A DNA stretch of 64,000 bases, from NCBI GenBank assembly GCA_937920105.1, contig CALETH010000042.1:1-64000 (forward strand), given 5' to 3'. Source of the stretch: an uncultured Bacteroidota bacterium (GTDB lineage Bacteria; Bacteroidota; Ignavibacteria; UBA10030; UBA8401). Positions 1 through 8,790 of the stretch are shown in pieces. The position numbers and the translations under genes were made by a program. Numbering within the stretch: the stretch's first letter is position 1; every line of letters begins with the position of its first letter. Below the pieces are notes generated by a model that saw nothing but the letters and a program-made list of their open reading frames with translations, was not told the DNA's origin and searched no databases.

Positions 1-2
1 TT

Positions 3-59
3 ATTCGCGTTCAAACCGATGCAAAAATGGAAATGAAAAAAATAATGTTAGTGAAATAG
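3..59 (+). CDS. C-terminal tail of a T9SS-exported protein (5' end outside window)
   Basis: Frame 3 reads 18 codons and stops at TAG 57-59. The last residues, KMEMKKIMLVK, match the usual end of a type A T9SS sorting domain and resemble the ends of two complete cargo proteins in this window (KKMVLVK at 14595 and KKMVVVK at 21092). Known of the family: this C-terminal domain directs proteins across the outer membrane through the T9SS and is then removed or processed. A terminator-like hairpin follows at 104-156. A second open frame (2-97) covers the same DNA but has no recognisable end signature. The functional part of the gene lies upstream of the window. Confidence 0.7.
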   Translation: MRVQTDAKMEMKKIMLVK

Positions 60-103
60 ACCATGATTTTCAAGATGAAAAGATTATCATGATTTGAATT
101 ATG

Positions 104-156
104 AGGGACGGACTTGTCCCGCTCATGTGGGATACAAATCCGTCCCTTTATTTTTT
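104..156 (+). terminator. Imperfect hairpin followed by T-rich tract
   Basis: AGGGACGGA at 104-113 pairs with TCCGTCCCT at 139-147, with further partly matched bases inside, and is followed by TTTATTTTTT. It lies about 45 bases after the stop of the T9SS cargo gene and could terminate it. It could also be a dispersed palindromic repeat doubling as a terminator. Confidence 0.55.
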
Positions 157-159
157 AGA

Positions 160-190
160 GACTACAAAAGTTTTAAAAACTTTTGTAGTC
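160..190. repeat. Near-perfect 31-base palindrome
   Basis: GACTACAAAAGTTTT is followed immediately by its inverted copy, giving a stem of about 15 pairs with almost no loop. It sits between the plus-strand T9SS tail and the minus-strand DUF155 gene. It could act as a terminator for the minus-strand operon or belong to the dispersed palindromes of this genome. No T-tract follows on the minus strand. Confidence 0.6.
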
Positions 191-237
191 TTGATAAAAC
201 CAAACCACCATTTATTTTTTAAGAAAAATTATTGACT

Positions 238-286
238 CTGAGCGAAGCCGAAGAGCCAAGTTGATTTCGGCTGCGCTCAATCAACT
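238..286. repeat. Inverted repeat with GAGCGNAGCCGAA arms
   Basis: GAGCGAAGCCGAA (240-252) and TTCGGCTGCGCTC (266-278) form a 13-base inverted repeat with one mismatch. Sequences of this kind are common intergenic repeats in Bacteroidota-like genomes. It lies just downstream (minus strand) of the DUF155 gene. I see no gene between 60 and 300. Confidence 0.55.
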
Positions 287-300
287 ATTTATAACAGTAA

Positions 301-1137
301 TTATATCTTTCCCAATAAAATCAAGACAATTTCTGAAAGAATAAGAACAATAATAATCCACTCTAACATGTTGGAACGCTGCGCTTCTAAACGAGAAATA
401 ATAAAATTACTAGAGCGGGAAATAATGGAAATTTTTTGCTGAATAATTTTAATTCGCTCTTCCAAAGAAAATTCATTCTTTACATTTTGATAGAGTTGAT
501 TCATTTTTGTTCCGCTATCCCACATCACATCAGGGTCATCAAGAATGGAAAGATTATACGCAAGTTCATGTTCTACCGAAAGACCAAAGCCAATTTGTTT
601 TGCAAGTTCTTGTCTATTGCGTGGTATGCGCCCTTCTGATGCCAGCAGGGAAACAGTTTCTTCCAATGTGGCAAGAGTATTGTTCACCAATGTTTCATAA
701 TATTCTAACGAAACAGAACGAGCCAAAACAATACTTACTAATAAAGCAATATCACGGTTAAATTCTTTAATGTATAACTCATCAGTTCCTTCGGGTTTTC
801 GCAAACGTGGTGAAAGATATAATGTGAATGTATCATTATGGATAATTTTATTTTGTCGTTGCGAACACACTTTCAGTGCAGTTGTTATGCGTTCAATATC
901 AAGTTCTTCAAAATTGAAAAACACCAGAACACCATACTCTAACACTGCTAACATTTTTTTTGTATGAGGTTCTGTTACCAGTAAAGGATTTGTTTCAAGA
1001 GTTTTGAATAAAAAATCATGTTCAAGAATTTCTTTACTTTTTTTTACATCATACGAAGTAGCATTATCAAATGCTCTTGCAATAATTTTTTCAATGTCAG
1101 ATTTTTGTTCAATAAGTGAAAGTTGAGATGTTTGCAT
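301..1137 (-). CDS. DUF155 / RMD1-family membrane-anchored protein
   Basis: 278 residues with the layout of the DUF155 (RMD1/YagE) family: a mixed alpha/beta N-terminal half, a helical middle with the family-like stretch around EYYE and LASEGRIPRN, and a single C-terminal transmembrane helix (about 258-277) preceded by RLEAQRSNMLEWII, a typical ending for the family. Eukaryotic members are mitochondrial inner-membrane proteins linked to organellar translation; bacterial roles are not established. It is the last gene of a minus-strand run after the 184-residue propeller-like gene, 27 bases away. The function here is unknown; the family call is fairly secure. Confidence 0.75.
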   Translation of the reverse strand: MQTSQLSLIEQKSDIEKIIARAFDNATSYDVKKSKEILEHDFLFKTLETNPLLVTEPHTKKMLAVLEYGVLVFFNFEELDIERITTALKVCSQRQNKIIHNDTFTLYLSPRLRKPEGTDELYIKEFNRDIALLVSIVLARSVSLEYYETLVNNTLATLEETVSLLASEGRIPRNRQELAKQIGFGLSVEHELAYNLSILDDPDVMWDSGTKMNQLYQNVKNEFSLEERIKIIQQKISIISRSSNFIISRLEAQRSNMLEWIIIVLILSEIVLILLGKI

Positions 1138-1164
1138 ATTTGATGAAAAATATAATTTTTATTA

Positions 1165-1719
1165 CTAAATCTTTTGTATTAACGAATCTGTTTTTGCATC
1201 AATCTCAAATTTTGAACCATCCCAACATTTTACAAAAACTATATCATTGTTTATTGTAAAACCTTCTTCTTTTCCAGAAGGCGTTGTAAAAATATCCGGT
1301 CCACTAAGCTGCCAAAGAAATTTTCCTTCACTATTAATTTTTGAAATTTCACATTCGCCATGAACAATAAAATCTTGTTGGTATTGATAAATTCCAAAAC
1401 ACGAAGCAGAATCTACAATAGTGAACCAAAGAAGTTTTAAGGAAGGAAGAGTGAGGCAGAAAATAGAATTACCACAACATATCAATAATACATCATTACT
1501 TATTACAGCAGAATTCTTATGAATACCGGTTCCACCACCAACTCCATAAACACAAGCAGAAGAAATTTGATTACCTAATTCATCACAAACGATAATACCA
1601 TGTTGTGATGTTATTCGATATTTTTCTTCTTCTTGATTTGTGTATACATTATCATAATTATCTTTGTCAACACCATTAAAAAACTTTATATGATAATTTT
1701 TATAATGTAGTTTAAACAT
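1165..1719 (-). CDS. Small beta-propeller-like protein of unknown function
   Basis: 184 residues, no signal peptide or membrane segment. It has repeating short beta-strand motifs such as CEISKINSEGKFLWQLSG and NDIVFVKCWDGSKFEID, like blades of PQQ/WD-type propellers, but it is too short for a full propeller. Comparable cytosolic proteins occur singly in many Bacteroidota genomes without known function. The ATG lies 2 bases after the stop of the lamin-tail-domain gene, so the two are almost certainly translated from one message. That coupling is the only functional clue. I do not recognise a named family. Confidence 0.6.
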   Translation of the reverse strand: MFKLHYKNYHIKFFNGVDKDNYDNVYTNQEEEKYRITSQHGIIVCDELGNQISSACVYGVGGGTGIHKNSAVISNDVLLICCGNSIFCLTLPSLKLLWFTIVDSASCFGIYQYQQDFIVHGECEISKINSEGKFLWQLSGPDIFTTPSGKEEGFTINNDIVFVKCWDGSKFEIDAKTDSLIQKI

Positions 1720-1721
1720 AA

Positions 1722-4700
1722 TTATAATTTCGTTGCCACCACCGCAACTTGTTTTGATTGATGAACAATGCCACCTAAATTATCCACCGCTTGAATAATA
1801 ATAATATACATTCCTAATCGAACACGTTGTTTATTATCATCTAAACCATCCCACACAATATTTCCGGAAGAACCAATGTATTCATTGTTTGCCAAAGTTC
1901 GTACATTTCTTCCACTCATATCATAAATCTGAATATGAAGCCGCAAACTTGTTGATGGAAATGAATACGAAATCGTAAGAAAATCTTCAAACCCATCACC
2001 ATCGGGAGAAAACGGGTTTGGTGAAAATGATACTGCGGTAGAACTTGGTACAATTGTAGTGAAAATACTATTTTGCAATGCAGGTGTTACACCATTTGCA
2101 GAAACAGAAGTTCCCCAATTTCGCTTATCGTTAGAAGCAAGCGTAGGATTGATGCGTTCCAGTGATTTGCCTGTTGTGTTTGAAATTGTATGCCATGAAG
2201 AAAAATAATGCACACTATCAATAACAAAATTTGTATGGTCCACAAGAACGATTTCATCTTCCGAATTTCCCAAACTCAAACTGTTATTCACAACAATAAT
2301 TTTTTGATTAGTGAGATTTGGATATTGTGTAAAGATTGTAGAATCTTCAGCAACCACAACATACTCTTTTGGAAAAACGAAAAATGGTTTTGAAGTAAGT
2401 GTGTATGAAGTTCTACTTCCGGAACTTGTTACCATATCAAAAATTTTCCAATCCTGAATATCAATTGTATCATTGGTTTGATTATAAAGTTCAATCCATT
2501 CCGGCATGTTTGTGTAAGGGCTGCTCATAATTTCATTCACCATCAGAGAAGAAAGAGTATATTGTTTTGAAACAAATCCACGTAAACTATTATTTTCTTG
2601 CCGTTCATCTTCTACAAAAATTGCTTGTGTGATGATAGGAATTTTTCCGAGCAATGTTGTGTTCCATTCAAATGTTGCTAAAGTTTGTTCTTTTATTCCG
2701 AGAGAAATGATAGCAGTCGAACCAATCAATTCGTCTTGTGTTGCAACACTATCATTATTTTTATCATAAAAGAAATTTACAGAAAGAATATTTGCAGCAT
2801 TTCTTCCCGGATTATACAACGTACTTTTTAAGACAATTCCTGATGATGTTTTTTCATATTCCATTTTTGTTATTGCAACATCAAAATTTTTTCTTGCGAT
2901 AGAATTTTCTTTTCCAGGAGTTCCGATAACAAAAGAAGTTTTCCAATTTGTGGAATCAGTAGAAATTTCAGCATAATCAATTCTTTCGAGAGAATTACCA
3001 GCACTACCGCCCCATTTTGTTGTATATCCAACACTATCAATAATTTGTCCACGATTATCAAACAGTACAACGGCATCAGGAGTAGTATTGTTGAGCGTAG
3101 AAAACTTTGTGATAAAAACAGAAGATGGGATATCAAAATAATTTTTTAATGTTGTATCAGTCGCTATCACAAAAAAAGTTTTTGGCAAAATTAAAAATGA
3201 CTGTGTTGTGATTGTGGCTTTTGTGTTTGTATTCGCATCAGAAATTTTCCAGTTTTGAATATCAATAGTATCCTCACTTGCATTATAACATTCAATCCAT
3301 TCCGGCATATCGCCGCTTGGAGTGTACATTATTTCATTAATACTAATTGATTGTGGTGGAATACCGATAGTAGAAGAAATCCAACCAGTATTATTAACAA
3401 GATAATCATCGTTTGCCGTTGTTACAGAAACATAAAAATTGTGAGTTCCTTGTGATGAAAGAGAGAAATTTTGTGTGAGAAGAGAAGAATCACCAGAATT
3501 TAACGTTGCAATATTTTGTGTTGATAAAAGTTCATTTGTCTGAGGGATAGAATCGTTATTTATATCATAAAAAATATTTATAGCAATTCCTGTTAAAGAT
3601 TTTTTTCCAGGATTGTTAATTATAATAGAAAGTGTGCAGGGTTGATTGACGAGAGGAAATTTTGGATTGATACTCATGGTTTTAATTGCAACATCAAATT
3701 CTTTTTGCGAAACACTATTCACCATTCCGGGCGTTCCAACAAAAAGACAAGTTTTCCAGTTGGTGGAATCAGTAGAAGTTGCAGCATAATCAATACGTTC
3801 AAGAGAATTACCAGAACTTCCACCCCATTTTGAAGTATATCCAACACTATCAATAATCTGTCCATAGTTATCGAAAAGTACAACTGCATCTGGAGTAGTA
3901 TTATTTAACGTAGAAAAATTTGAAATAAATAAAGGAGAAGAAAAATTAAAGTAATTTTTTAATAATGTATCTTTTGCAACAACAAAAAAAGTTTTTGGAA
4001 GAATCGAAAATGATTGTGTTGTGATTGTTGATTTTGTAGTAATGTTGGCGTCGGAAACTTTCCAGTTTTGTATATCAATGATATCATTACTTGCATTATA
4101 AAACTCAATCCATTCGGGCATATCACCACTTGGGGTGTACATAATTTCATTAATAATAATTGAATGTGGAGGAACTCCAATAATAGGGTAAATCCAGCCA
4201 GTATTATTAACAAGATAATCATCATTGGTTACAGTTATAGAAACAAACACATTATTAATTCCTTGTGATGAGAGAGATAAAGTTTGTGTAAGAAGAGAAG
4301 AATCACCAGGGTTTAATGTTGCAATATTTTGGGTAGATAAAAGTTCGTTTGGTTCGGGAATAGAATCTTTATTTACATCATAAAAAATATTAACAACAAT
4401 TCCTGTTACAGATTTTTTTCCCGGATTATTAATTATAATAGAGAGTGTGCATGGTTGATTGATAAGAGGAAATTTTGGATTAACACTCATGGTCTTGATT
4501 GCAATATCATATTCTTTTTGCGAAAGACTATTTACCATTCCTGGAGTTGCGTTTTTGGGATGTTGCGAAGTTCCCCAATTTTCTTTTTGTGTGGAAGGTG
4601 CTGTTATATCAATTCTTTCTAAAGATTTTCCATTAATATCAGTACCACCCCATGATGAACGATACATTACACTATCAATAATATTTCCCGCTGGGTCAAA

Positions 4701-5864
4701 AATGAGAACAGCATCAACATCATTATTTAAGGTTGGCAAAGAAATTTGAAATTTTTGTGTTGGAACAGTATCAAAATTTTCACTGAATACTAACGTATCT
4801 TTAGCGAGAAGAAAAAATTGTTGTGGTGCAATTTTTATTGGTTGAGTTGTAATTGTTGCTTTTGTAGTAATATTTGCATCAGAAATTTTCCACTGTGAAA
4901 GATTAATGGTATCAGAAGAATTATTGACAAATTCTAACCATTCCCTCGTATCTGCGGGAGCATACATAATTTCATTGACAAGAATAGCATTTGAAGGATA
5001 TCCAACAAAAAAATTTTTCGATGAAAAATTATTGAAATCATTTTCATCACCTGTTAATGTGAGCATTGCAGAAATAACGTGGTTTCCGGTAACAAGATTA
5101 TGATATGTGTAAGGTGTAATTAAAGAATCACCAACTGCAAATGTGTGAGAAAAATTTTCTGTAGATAAAAAAGTTTTTTGTGAATTGACAGAATCAAAAA
5201 ATTGAATAGAAAAATTATACGTACCAGCAAAAGCAAAATTTTTCACAGTAACATTAACCACAGAACTATCTCCACCTCGCAATAATAAAGATTGCGGAGT
5301 AAGCGAAGTAATACCAAGGTCTGTAGAAACTTTTGTTGTAATCGTAAAATTATCAAAACGAACTGTTCCCGTCGCTCCGGTACCATCTCCCACAATTCTC
5401 CAACGAATTTTTACATTTGGCTGATTGTTGAGTGAAGCAGGAAGTTCATAAATTCTTCTGTTATAATTTGTATTTCCTAGATTTTGTAGTATATCACTAA
5501 TTACTGTAGGAAAACTTGCACCACCATCAAGAGATGCTTCCACCACAATTCCCGAATTATGTGAAGCCGTTCGTCGTTCGTAAAATTCTATACTATCAAC
5601 CACCTTGTTAGAAAAATTTAGCACTGGGGAAATAAGTTCTTGAGCAACTTTAGAATCTGTAGAGATTAATGCGTTTGGAGTGGATTTTACGGTGGATGTT
5701 GTTGTAGTAAAATCTCCGCTAACAGATTTTGCAGTAGATGTGGTCCAACCGCTTGGAAGATTTGGAACAGTGGTTGTATCAAAATTTTCTATGTAAGGAA
5801 AAGAAGAGGTTTGTGCAAAAAGTGTATGGGAGAAAATGAAAAAGAAAGTAAAAAAGTATTTCAT
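1722..5864 (-). CDS. Giant exported lamin-tail-domain repeat protein with FlgD/CHU_C-like C-terminus
   Basis: 1380 residues with a signal peptide (first ~19, ending LFAQ). An N-terminal beta-sandwich region (about 20-180) is followed by repeated modules. Each pairs a CARDB-like beta domain with a lamin tail domain recognised by INEIMYTPSGDMPEWIE-like motifs near residues 290, 566, 840 and 1106. The end (about 1280-1380) carries PNPFSPDGDGFEDF and IQIYDMSGRNVRTL, typical of FlgD-Ig/CHU_C-like domains found on T9SS-exported proteins, so secretion to the surface or medium is inferred. Modules two and three are near duplicates at DNA level with an 813-base period. No catalytic domain is visible; adhesion or a structural surface role is plausible but unproven. 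Confidence 0.8.
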   Translation of the reverse strand: MKYFFTFFFIFSHTLFAQTSSFPYIENFDTTTVPNLPSGWTTSTAKSVSGDFTTTTSTVKSTPNALISTDSKVAQELISPVLNFSNKVVDSIEFYERRTASHNSGIVVEASLDGGASFPTVISDILQNLGNTNYNRRIYELPASLNNQPNVKIRWRIVGDGTGATGTVRFDNFTITTKVSTDLGITSLTPQSLLLRGGDSSVVNVTVKNFAFAGTYNFSIQFFDSVNSQKTFLSTENFSHTFAVGDSLITPYTYHNLVTGNHVISAMLTLTGDENDFNNFSSKNFFVGYPSNAILVNEIMYAPADTREWLEFVNNSSDTINLSQWKISDANITTKATITTQPIKIAPQQFFLLAKDTLVFSENFDTVPTQKFQISLPTLNNDVDAVLIFDPAGNIIDSVMYRSSWGGTDINGKSLERIDITAPSTQKENWGTSQHPKNATPGMVNSLSQKEYDIAIKTMSVNPKFPLINQPCTLSIIINNPGKKSVTGIVVNIFYDVNKDSIPEPNELLSTQNIATLNPGDSSLLTQTLSLSSQGINNVFVSITVTNDDYLVNNTGWIYPIIGVPPHSIIINEIMYTPSGDMPEWIEFYNASNDIIDIQNWKVSDANITTKSTITTQSFSILPKTFFVVAKDTLLKNYFNFSSPLFISNFSTLNNTTPDAVVLFDNYGQIIDSVGYTSKWGGSSGNSLERIDYAATSTDSTNWKTCLFVGTPGMVNSVSQKEFDVAIKTMSINPKFPLVNQPCTLSIIINNPGKKSLTGIAINIFYDINNDSIPQTNELLSTQNIATLNSGDSSLLTQNFSLSSQGTHNFYVSVTTANDDYLVNNTGWISSTIGIPPQSISINEIMYTPSGDMPEWIECYNASEDTIDIQNWKISDANTNTKATITTQSFLILPKTFFVIATDTTLKNYFDIPSSVFITKFSTLNNTTPDAVVLFDNRGQIIDSVGYTTKWGGSAGNSLERIDYAEISTDSTNWKTSFVIGTPGKENSIARKNFDVAITKMEYEKTSSGIVLKSTLYNPGRNAANILSVNFFYDKNNDSVATQDELIGSTAIISLGIKEQTLATFEWNTTLLGKIPIITQAIFVEDERQENNSLRGFVSKQYTLSSLMVNEIMSSPYTNMPEWIELYNQTNDTIDIQDWKIFDMVTSSGSRTSYTLTSKPFFVFPKEYVVVAEDSTIFTQYPNLTNQKIIVVNNSLSLGNSEDEIVLVDHTNFVIDSVHYFSSWHTISNTTGKSLERINPTLASNDKRNWGTSVSANGVTPALQNSIFTTIVPSSTAVSFSPNPFSPDGDGFEDFLTISYSFPSTSLRLHIQIYDMSGRNVRTLANNEYIGSSGNIVWDGLDDNKQRVRLGMYIIIIQAVDNLGGIVHQSKQVAVVATKL

Positions 5865-6045
5865 AAAATTTAATGTTAATATTTTTTAAGACTTCGCAGG
5901 TTTTTAAAAATTGTGAGGTCCAATTACTAATTTTTATTTTAAAAACATACTTATCACAAACTTCAAAAGCAAGATGGATTTCTTACAAAATAAACTCTAC
6001 ATTCAATAATAAAATTGAAATTCCATCCACAAATCAAATAATTCT
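5865..6045. promoter_or_regulatory. Divergent intergenic region with decayed palindrome
   Basis: This 181-base gap separates the minus-strand lamin-tail operon from the plus-strand protease gene, so promoters for both must lie here or close by. At 5889-5920 an imperfect inverted repeat (GACTTCGCAGG ... TTGTGAGGTC) resembles a decayed copy of the palindromes at 31343 and 47696. I could not assign -10/-35 elements confidently. Confidence 0.4.
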
Positions 6046-7692
6046 ATGAAACAAAAAATAATATTCACCATTTTCTTCATAATATTTTTAACTTCTTTCG
6101 GATTTATCGTTAATGATAATATCTATCTTAAAATCAGCCAAAGCATAGATACATTTGGTAAAGTTTATAAAGAAATAGTTGCTCATTATGTTGATGAAGT
6201 TGACCCAGAAAAATTTATGCAAGCAGGAATTGATGGAATGCTGAAAACATTAGACCCTTACACTGTATATATAGATGAACAACAACACGAAGAAATAGAA
6301 TTTATGACCACCGGACATTATGGTGGCATTGGAATTTCTATCGGATTTCGTGATGGGTATCTTACTGTGATAGCACCAATGGAAGGTTACGCCGCACAAA
6401 AACAAGGAATCCGTGCAGGAGATAAAATTCTTGAAATTGATGGAGTAAGTATTGTTGGTGTAGATTTTGATACAACAAAAATAAAAGTGCGTGGAGAACC
6501 CGGCACCACAGTCAAAATGAAAATTCAACGAGAAGGTGAAAATCAACCATTAGAATTTGTTCTTGTTCGAGAAGAAATACAAGTGAACAATGTTTCCTAT
6601 TCTGGATTTCTTACAGAGGGAATCGGGTATATCAATGTAGAAAAATTTTCTCAACGTGCGGGTGAAGAAGTAAAACAAGCAATAAAAGAAATGAAAGCGA
6701 AACAATCGTTAAAAGGATTAATTGTTGATGTACGAGGAAATCCCGGAGGATTATTAGAGGAAGCCGTTGAAATAGTTAATAAATTTGTTTCCAAAGGCAG
6801 CACCATTGTAACAACACGAGGCAGAGAAAATTCTGAAACAAAAACATACACCGCTCAAGATGAACCACTTTTACCAGATGTTCCATTAATTATTCTCACC
6901 AATAATGGAAGTGCCAGCGCTAGTGAAATTGTTGCTGGTGCAATTCAAGATTTGGATAGAGGAGTAATTCTCGGCACACGTTCCTTTGGTAAAGGATTAG
7001 TGCAAGCAATAGTTCCATTCAGTTACAACACATCGATGAAGATTACTACAGCACGATATTATACACCAAGCGGAAGAAGCATTCAAGAAATAGATTATCT
7101 TCATAAAAATAAAGATGGCGTTTTCATTAAAACCCCTGATAGTCTCAAACATGAATACAAAACTTTAAGTGGGCGTATTGTAAAAGATTTCGGCGGAATT
7201 ACACCAGATACAATAGTTCAACAACCACAAAAAAGTATTTTTTATCAAGAATTGATGAAAAAAGCAATGATGTTTAATTTTGCAACAACATATCTTGCAA
7301 AACATCCAACAGAAAAAGAAATTGTTGTCGATGAAAAACTTCTTCAAGAATTTGAACACTATCTCACCCAACAAAAATTTGAGTATCAAAGTGAGGTAGA
7401 AAAAAAACTATCTTTATTAGAAGAATCTATGAAAACAGAAAAATATGATAGCACAATATTTTCTTCTATTAATAAATTTCGTACTGAAATCAAAAAAGAA
7501 AAAAATAAAAGTTTTGAACGTTCTAAAAATGAAATTTTGCAAGAGTTACAAGAAGAATTTTCTGCTCGTACTGGCGGAGAAAAAAAACGTATCGAACTTT
7601 TATTACAAAAAGATATTCAAGTGCAAACAGCAGTAAAAATTCTTTCATCAAAAAAAGAATATGAAAAGATTTTAAAGAGGAATGTTCGTTAA
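6046..7692 (+). CDS. S41-family C-terminal processing protease (CtpA/Prc type)
   Basis: 548 residues: an N-terminal signal/anchor helix (about 4-22), a PDZ domain (about 85-175), then the S41 protease core. The catalytic serine is S291 in NGSASASEI, the general-base lysine K316 in SFGKGLVQ and the supporting glutamine Q320. The S-to-K spacing of 25 matches Prc and CtpB. A long charged helical tail (about 400-548) follows the core. Family members cleave exported proteins at hydrophobic C-termini in the periplasm, often controlling cell-wall hydrolases or quality control. The next gene begins 10 bases downstream. The substrate is not indicated by context. Confidence 0.92.
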   Translation: MKQKIIFTIFFIIFLTSFGFIVNDNIYLKISQSIDTFGKVYKEIVAHYVDEVDPEKFMQAGIDGMLKTLDPYTVYIDEQQHEEIEFMTTGHYGGIGISIGFRDGYLTVIAPMEGYAAQKQGIRAGDKILEIDGVSIVGVDFDTTKIKVRGEPGTTVKMKIQREGENQPLEFVLVREEIQVNNVSYSGFLTEGIGYINVEKFSQRAGEEVKQAIKEMKAKQSLKGLIVDVRGNPGGLLEEAVEIVNKFVSKGSTIVTTRGRENSETKTYTAQDEPLLPDVPLIILTNNGSASASEIVAGAIQDLDRGVILGTRSFGKGLVQAIVPFSYNTSMKITTARYYTPSGRSIQEIDYLHKNKDGVFIKTPDSLKHEYKTLSGRIVKDFGGITPDTIVQQPQKSIFYQELMKKAMMFNFATTYLAKHPTEKEIVVDEKLLQEFEHYLTQQKFEYQSEVEKKLSLLEESMKTEKYDSTIFSSINKFRTEIKKEKNKSFERSKNEILQELQEEFSARTGGEKKRIELLLQKDIQVQTAVKILSSKKEYEKILKRNVR

Positions 7693-7702
7693 GATAAATT
7701 AA

Positions 7703-8170
7703 ATGATAAATATTCCTAATATAAGTGGGTTTAAACTATCAAACTATTTTTCAAAAGAATTCATTGAAAAAACGGATTTTAATTATTCTAGTGTTGATGG
7801 AATTGCAGAAATAGTAGGATTACATGTTATATTTTTTAGTGATATTAAAAATCTAAATGAAACCTCAGTAATCAGTTTAGATGAAATTCAATCTAATAAA
7901 AAGGTCGAAACTTTTGCAAATCAATTATTTTTTGAATTATCTCTTGGTGTTGAAGTAAAAGATAAATTTGAAAAAATCATAAGTATTTACGGAACACCAT
8001 TTTCTTTTGATGAAATTTTTGAAAATGTAAAAAGATATAATTATTTATTGAATAATAACGATTGCTTTATTGCGTTTGGTGTAGATAAATATCATGGGTT
8101 AAATTCAATAGAAATTATACAAAACAAAAAAATCCTTCATGGAATTTTAAATGAAAACTGGAGAGGATAA
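7703..8170 (+). CDS. Hypothetical cytosolic protein, 155 residues
   Basis: No signal peptide, membrane segment or recognised domain. The sequence is acidic and lysine-rich with alternating helix and strand propensity, like many small orphan or immunity-type proteins in this group, but no family motif is visible. It starts 10 bases after the CtpA gene, suggesting co-transcription. No clear Shine-Dalgarno precedes the ATG, so translational coupling to the protease gene is possible. The function is unknown. Confidence 0.6.
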   Translation: MINIPNISGFKLSNYFSKEFIEKTDFNYSSVDGIAEIVGLHVIFFSDIKNLNETSVISLDEIQSNKKVETFANQLFFELSLGVEVKDKFEKIISIYGTPFSFDEIFENVKRYNYLLNNNDCFIAFGVDKYHGLNSIEIIQNKKILHGILNENWRG

Positions 8171-8458
8171 AAATTTGATTTCCATCACATTTCGTACTTG
8201 CGTATCTAAAAAAAACATTCTATCTTAGTAACGCAAACAACAGTACACCGTTTTTTGCATTTGTAATGTCGCTTGGTTTTACCAAGATTGTTTTGCGTTC
8301 CTTTTATGCTGTACCACTGAAAACGAAAAAGAGTAACAAAACAAAAAAGTGTGATTTTGCCAATTATACTTTTGCGTTATAAGAGCAACAAAAAATTGGT
8401 TGTACCTTTGAAGTGTTACTTCAAAGTTTTTTTCATGTTTTATGAAAGGATTGTTCCA
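8171..8458 (+). promoter_or_regulatory. Long leader region of the cold-shock gene
   Basis: About 290 bases without a gene precede the cold-shock coding region. It holds a short hairpin CTTGGT-TTT-ACCAAG at 8272-8286 and the stronger one at 8406-8426. An exact match to the Bacteroidota-type -7 pattern (TAnnTTTG) occurs in TACTTTTG around 8367-8374, but no convincing -33 TTG is correctly spaced, so the promoter is tentative. Long structured leaders are typical of cold-shock mRNAs. Confidence 0.45.
8406..8433 (+). promoter_or_regulatory. Terminator-like hairpin in the leader just ahead of the cold-shock gene
   Basis: CTTTGAAGT (8406-8414), loop GTT and ACTTCAAAG (8418-8426) form a perfect 9-pair stem followed by seven T residues. 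This is the layout of an intrinsic terminator, yet it lies only 25 bases before the start codon and just before the ribosome-binding site (AAAGGA, 8445-8450). It therefore looks like an attenuator rather than an upstream gene's terminator; no gene ends nearby on this strand. Confidence 0.65.
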
Positions 8459-8659
8459 ATGGAAAAAGGAACAGTAAAATGGTTCAATAGTGCTAAAGGA
8501 TTCGGATTCATCCAACGCGAGTCTGGTGAAGACGTATTCGTACACTATAAAGCTATTCTCGGCGATGGATATAAATCTCTTAATGAAGGAGATAAAGTCC
8601 AATTTGAAGTTGAGAAGGGCGCCAAAGGTCTTCAAGCGACCAACGTTACAAAAGCATAA
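8459..8659 (+). CDS. CspA-family cold-shock protein
   Basis: 66 residues forming one complete cold-shock domain: KGTVKWFN, then the RNP1-type motif KGFGFIQ and the RNP2-type motif VFVHY. These proteins bind single-stranded RNA and DNA, melt RNA hairpins and can prevent transcription termination. The start at ATG 8459 is chosen because it gives the canonical N-terminus and has AAAGGA eight bases upstream; the longer upstream in-frame ATG would add 36 residues absent from the family. The gene is monocistronic, between the leader hairpin and the terminator at 8687. Confidence 0.95.
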   Translation: MEKGTVKWFNSAKGFGFIQRESGEDVFVHYKAILGDGYKSLNEGDKVQFEVEKGAKGLQATNVTKA

Positions 8660-8686
8660 TTTTGATAACGATAATTTACTTAAAAA

Positions 8687-8722
8687 GTCCCGTTGTGTAA
8701 AAGCAACGGGATTTTTATTTTT
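8687..8722 (+). terminator. Rho-independent terminator of the cold-shock gene
   Basis: TCCCGTTG and CAACGGGA form an 8-pair GC-rich stem around an AT loop, followed by a T-rich run. The same stem core recurs in the terminator at 13264. Confidence 0.9.
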
Positions 8723-8790
8723 GGTAGAAATTTATTTTATTACAAAGTTCCCTCTACAATAAAATAATTTTCTCACTAATATAGAAACTC

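Noticed and set aside
2..97. Frame-2 open reading frame at the window start (ends TGA 95-97)
   Set aside because: Frame 3 in the same DNA ends in a clear T9SS tail (KKIMLVK) and frame 2 has no recognisable feature; only one of them can be the real gene end.
8490..8762. Open frame overlapping the cold-shock gene and its terminator
   Set aside because: It lies in another frame of a well-supported gene and runs through the terminator hairpin.
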